This document shows positions 63,927 to 64,000 of a stretch of 64,000 nt of DNA, piece by piece. A program made the translations under genes and the position numbers. Each line of letters opens with the position of its first letter. Position 1 is the first letter of the stretch. The notes beneath the pieces were generated by a model that saw only the letters and a program-made list of their open reading frames with translations, was not told the origin of the DNA and ran no database searches. The stretch is from the NCBI GenBank assembly GCA_964035775.1, contig CAXIVS010000254.1, forward strand, positions 62,001 to 126,000, in the 5' to 3' direction. The DNA comes from Osedax frankpressi (lineage: Eukaryota > Annelida > Polychaeta > Sabellida > Siboglinidae).

Positions 63927-64000
63927 AGTTATTTAATTAATAGTAATTTAAGTTATAGTAATTTAAGTTTAGTTATTTAATTTATAGTTATTTAAGTTAT
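63927..64000 (+). repeat. A-box cut by the right edge
   Basis: The left arm of a further A-box (the TTAATTAAT monomer, AGTAATTTAAGTTAT, AGTAATTTAAGTTT and following copies). Its CpG would fall about 16 bp beyond the window, so the array continues. Confidence 0.88.

Larger units (their letters stand above)
1..64000 (+). repeat. Satellite DNA array, 15-bp monomer AGTTATTTAAGTTAT
   Basis: Every part of the window reads as tandem copies of a 15-bp monomer, AGTTATTTAAGTTAT, with point variants, in one orientation. No inverted copy and no non-satellite insertion was seen. The consensus is 5 A, 2 G and 8 T, so about 13% GC with nearly all G on this strand. Common variants end in TTTAT, TTAAT or AATAT. 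Fixed 14-bp forms are AGTAATTTAAGTTT, AGTTATTAAATTAT and GGTTATTATATTAT. The monomer is AGTTAT+TTA+AGTTAT, so it probably arose from a hexamer. Both window edges lie inside the array, so its true length is unknown. The size and nested order are typical of eukaryotic heterochromatic satellites; the chromosomal location is inference and the species cannot be told. Confidence 0.98.

Noticed and set aside
1-64000. CRISPR array, because of regular short direct repeats
   Set aside because: There are no unique spacers of constant length; the sequence between recognisable repeats is more of the same monomer.
1-64000. Telomeric repeat array
   Set aside because: The unit is AT-rich with no G-run, and does not match TTAGGG, TTAGG, TTTAGGG or related forms. 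The nested blocks are also unlike telomerase products.
1-64000. Promoter-like TATA words, polyadenylation-like words and AT-rich origin motifs
   Set aside because: Such words occur by chance every few bases in 13% GC sequence and have no gene context.
1-64000. Assignment to a named satellite or species
   Set aside because: I do not recognise the 15-bp monomer, and AT-rich short satellites occur in insects, nematodes, plants, protists and others.

Overview
The whole 64-kb window is one uninterrupted, extremely AT-rich satellite DNA array. I see no gene, RNA gene, transposable element or CRISPR array, and no unique sequence. The basic monomer is the 15-bp word AGTTATTTAAGTTAT, repeated about 4,260 times in one orientation from the first to the last base. 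The monomer is two AGTTAT hexamers plus a TTA spacer. An array this long and layered points to a eukaryotic nuclear chromosome, in centromeric, pericentromeric, subtelomeric or sex-chromosome heterochromatin. I do not recognise the monomer and cannot name the species. The + strand is almost free of C, so the rare C bases mark particular higher-order units.

The array has at least four levels. Level 1 is the hexamer and level 2 the 15-mer with about 20 recurring variants, including fixed 14-bp forms. Level 3 is a set of modules. The A-box (178 bp, 12 monomers) carries the recurring CpG and occurs 91 times, plus one copy cut by the right edge. The B module (about 320-545 bp, 17 copies) carries the AGCTAT and AAGTGAT variants and an expandable run of AGTTATTTAATTTAT monomers. 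The C module (135 bp) occurs 3 times, always after a B. Modules are separated by plain monomers in varying number. Distances between modules differ by multiples of 15 bp, or by 1, 6 or 9 bp where odd-length monomers lie between. Level 4 is tandem duplication of blocks of 1-5 kb, recognised by shared private variants at constant offsets.

Layout: 1-7558 holds A-boxes only, spaced 402-972 bp. 7559-22.4 kb is an A/B mosaic with a ~5.2-kb tandem duplication and a 2147-bp tandem duplication. 22.4-28.8 kb is mostly A, with two B copies and a 956-bp duplication. 28.8-39.8 kb is an A/B/C region built by 2581-bp and ~2.9-kb tandem duplications. 39.8-55 kb has A-boxes, many of a regional subfamily (TTTATGTTTATT), with blocks of 1598, ~1850 and ~3044 bp. 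55-62.8 kb has A-boxes only, a 2542-bp duplication and 21-bp monomers. 62.86-64 kb has a B+C pair matching the one 25 kb upstream.

The longest open frames (Ser-Tyr-Ser-Tyr-Leu repeats) exist because 15 is divisible by 3 and one frame of the monomer lacks a stop. They are not genes. The most interesting content is the nested architecture: a nucleosome-sized, CpG-marked box dispersed in a low-complexity carrier, and a shared left arm that leads into alternative right arms.
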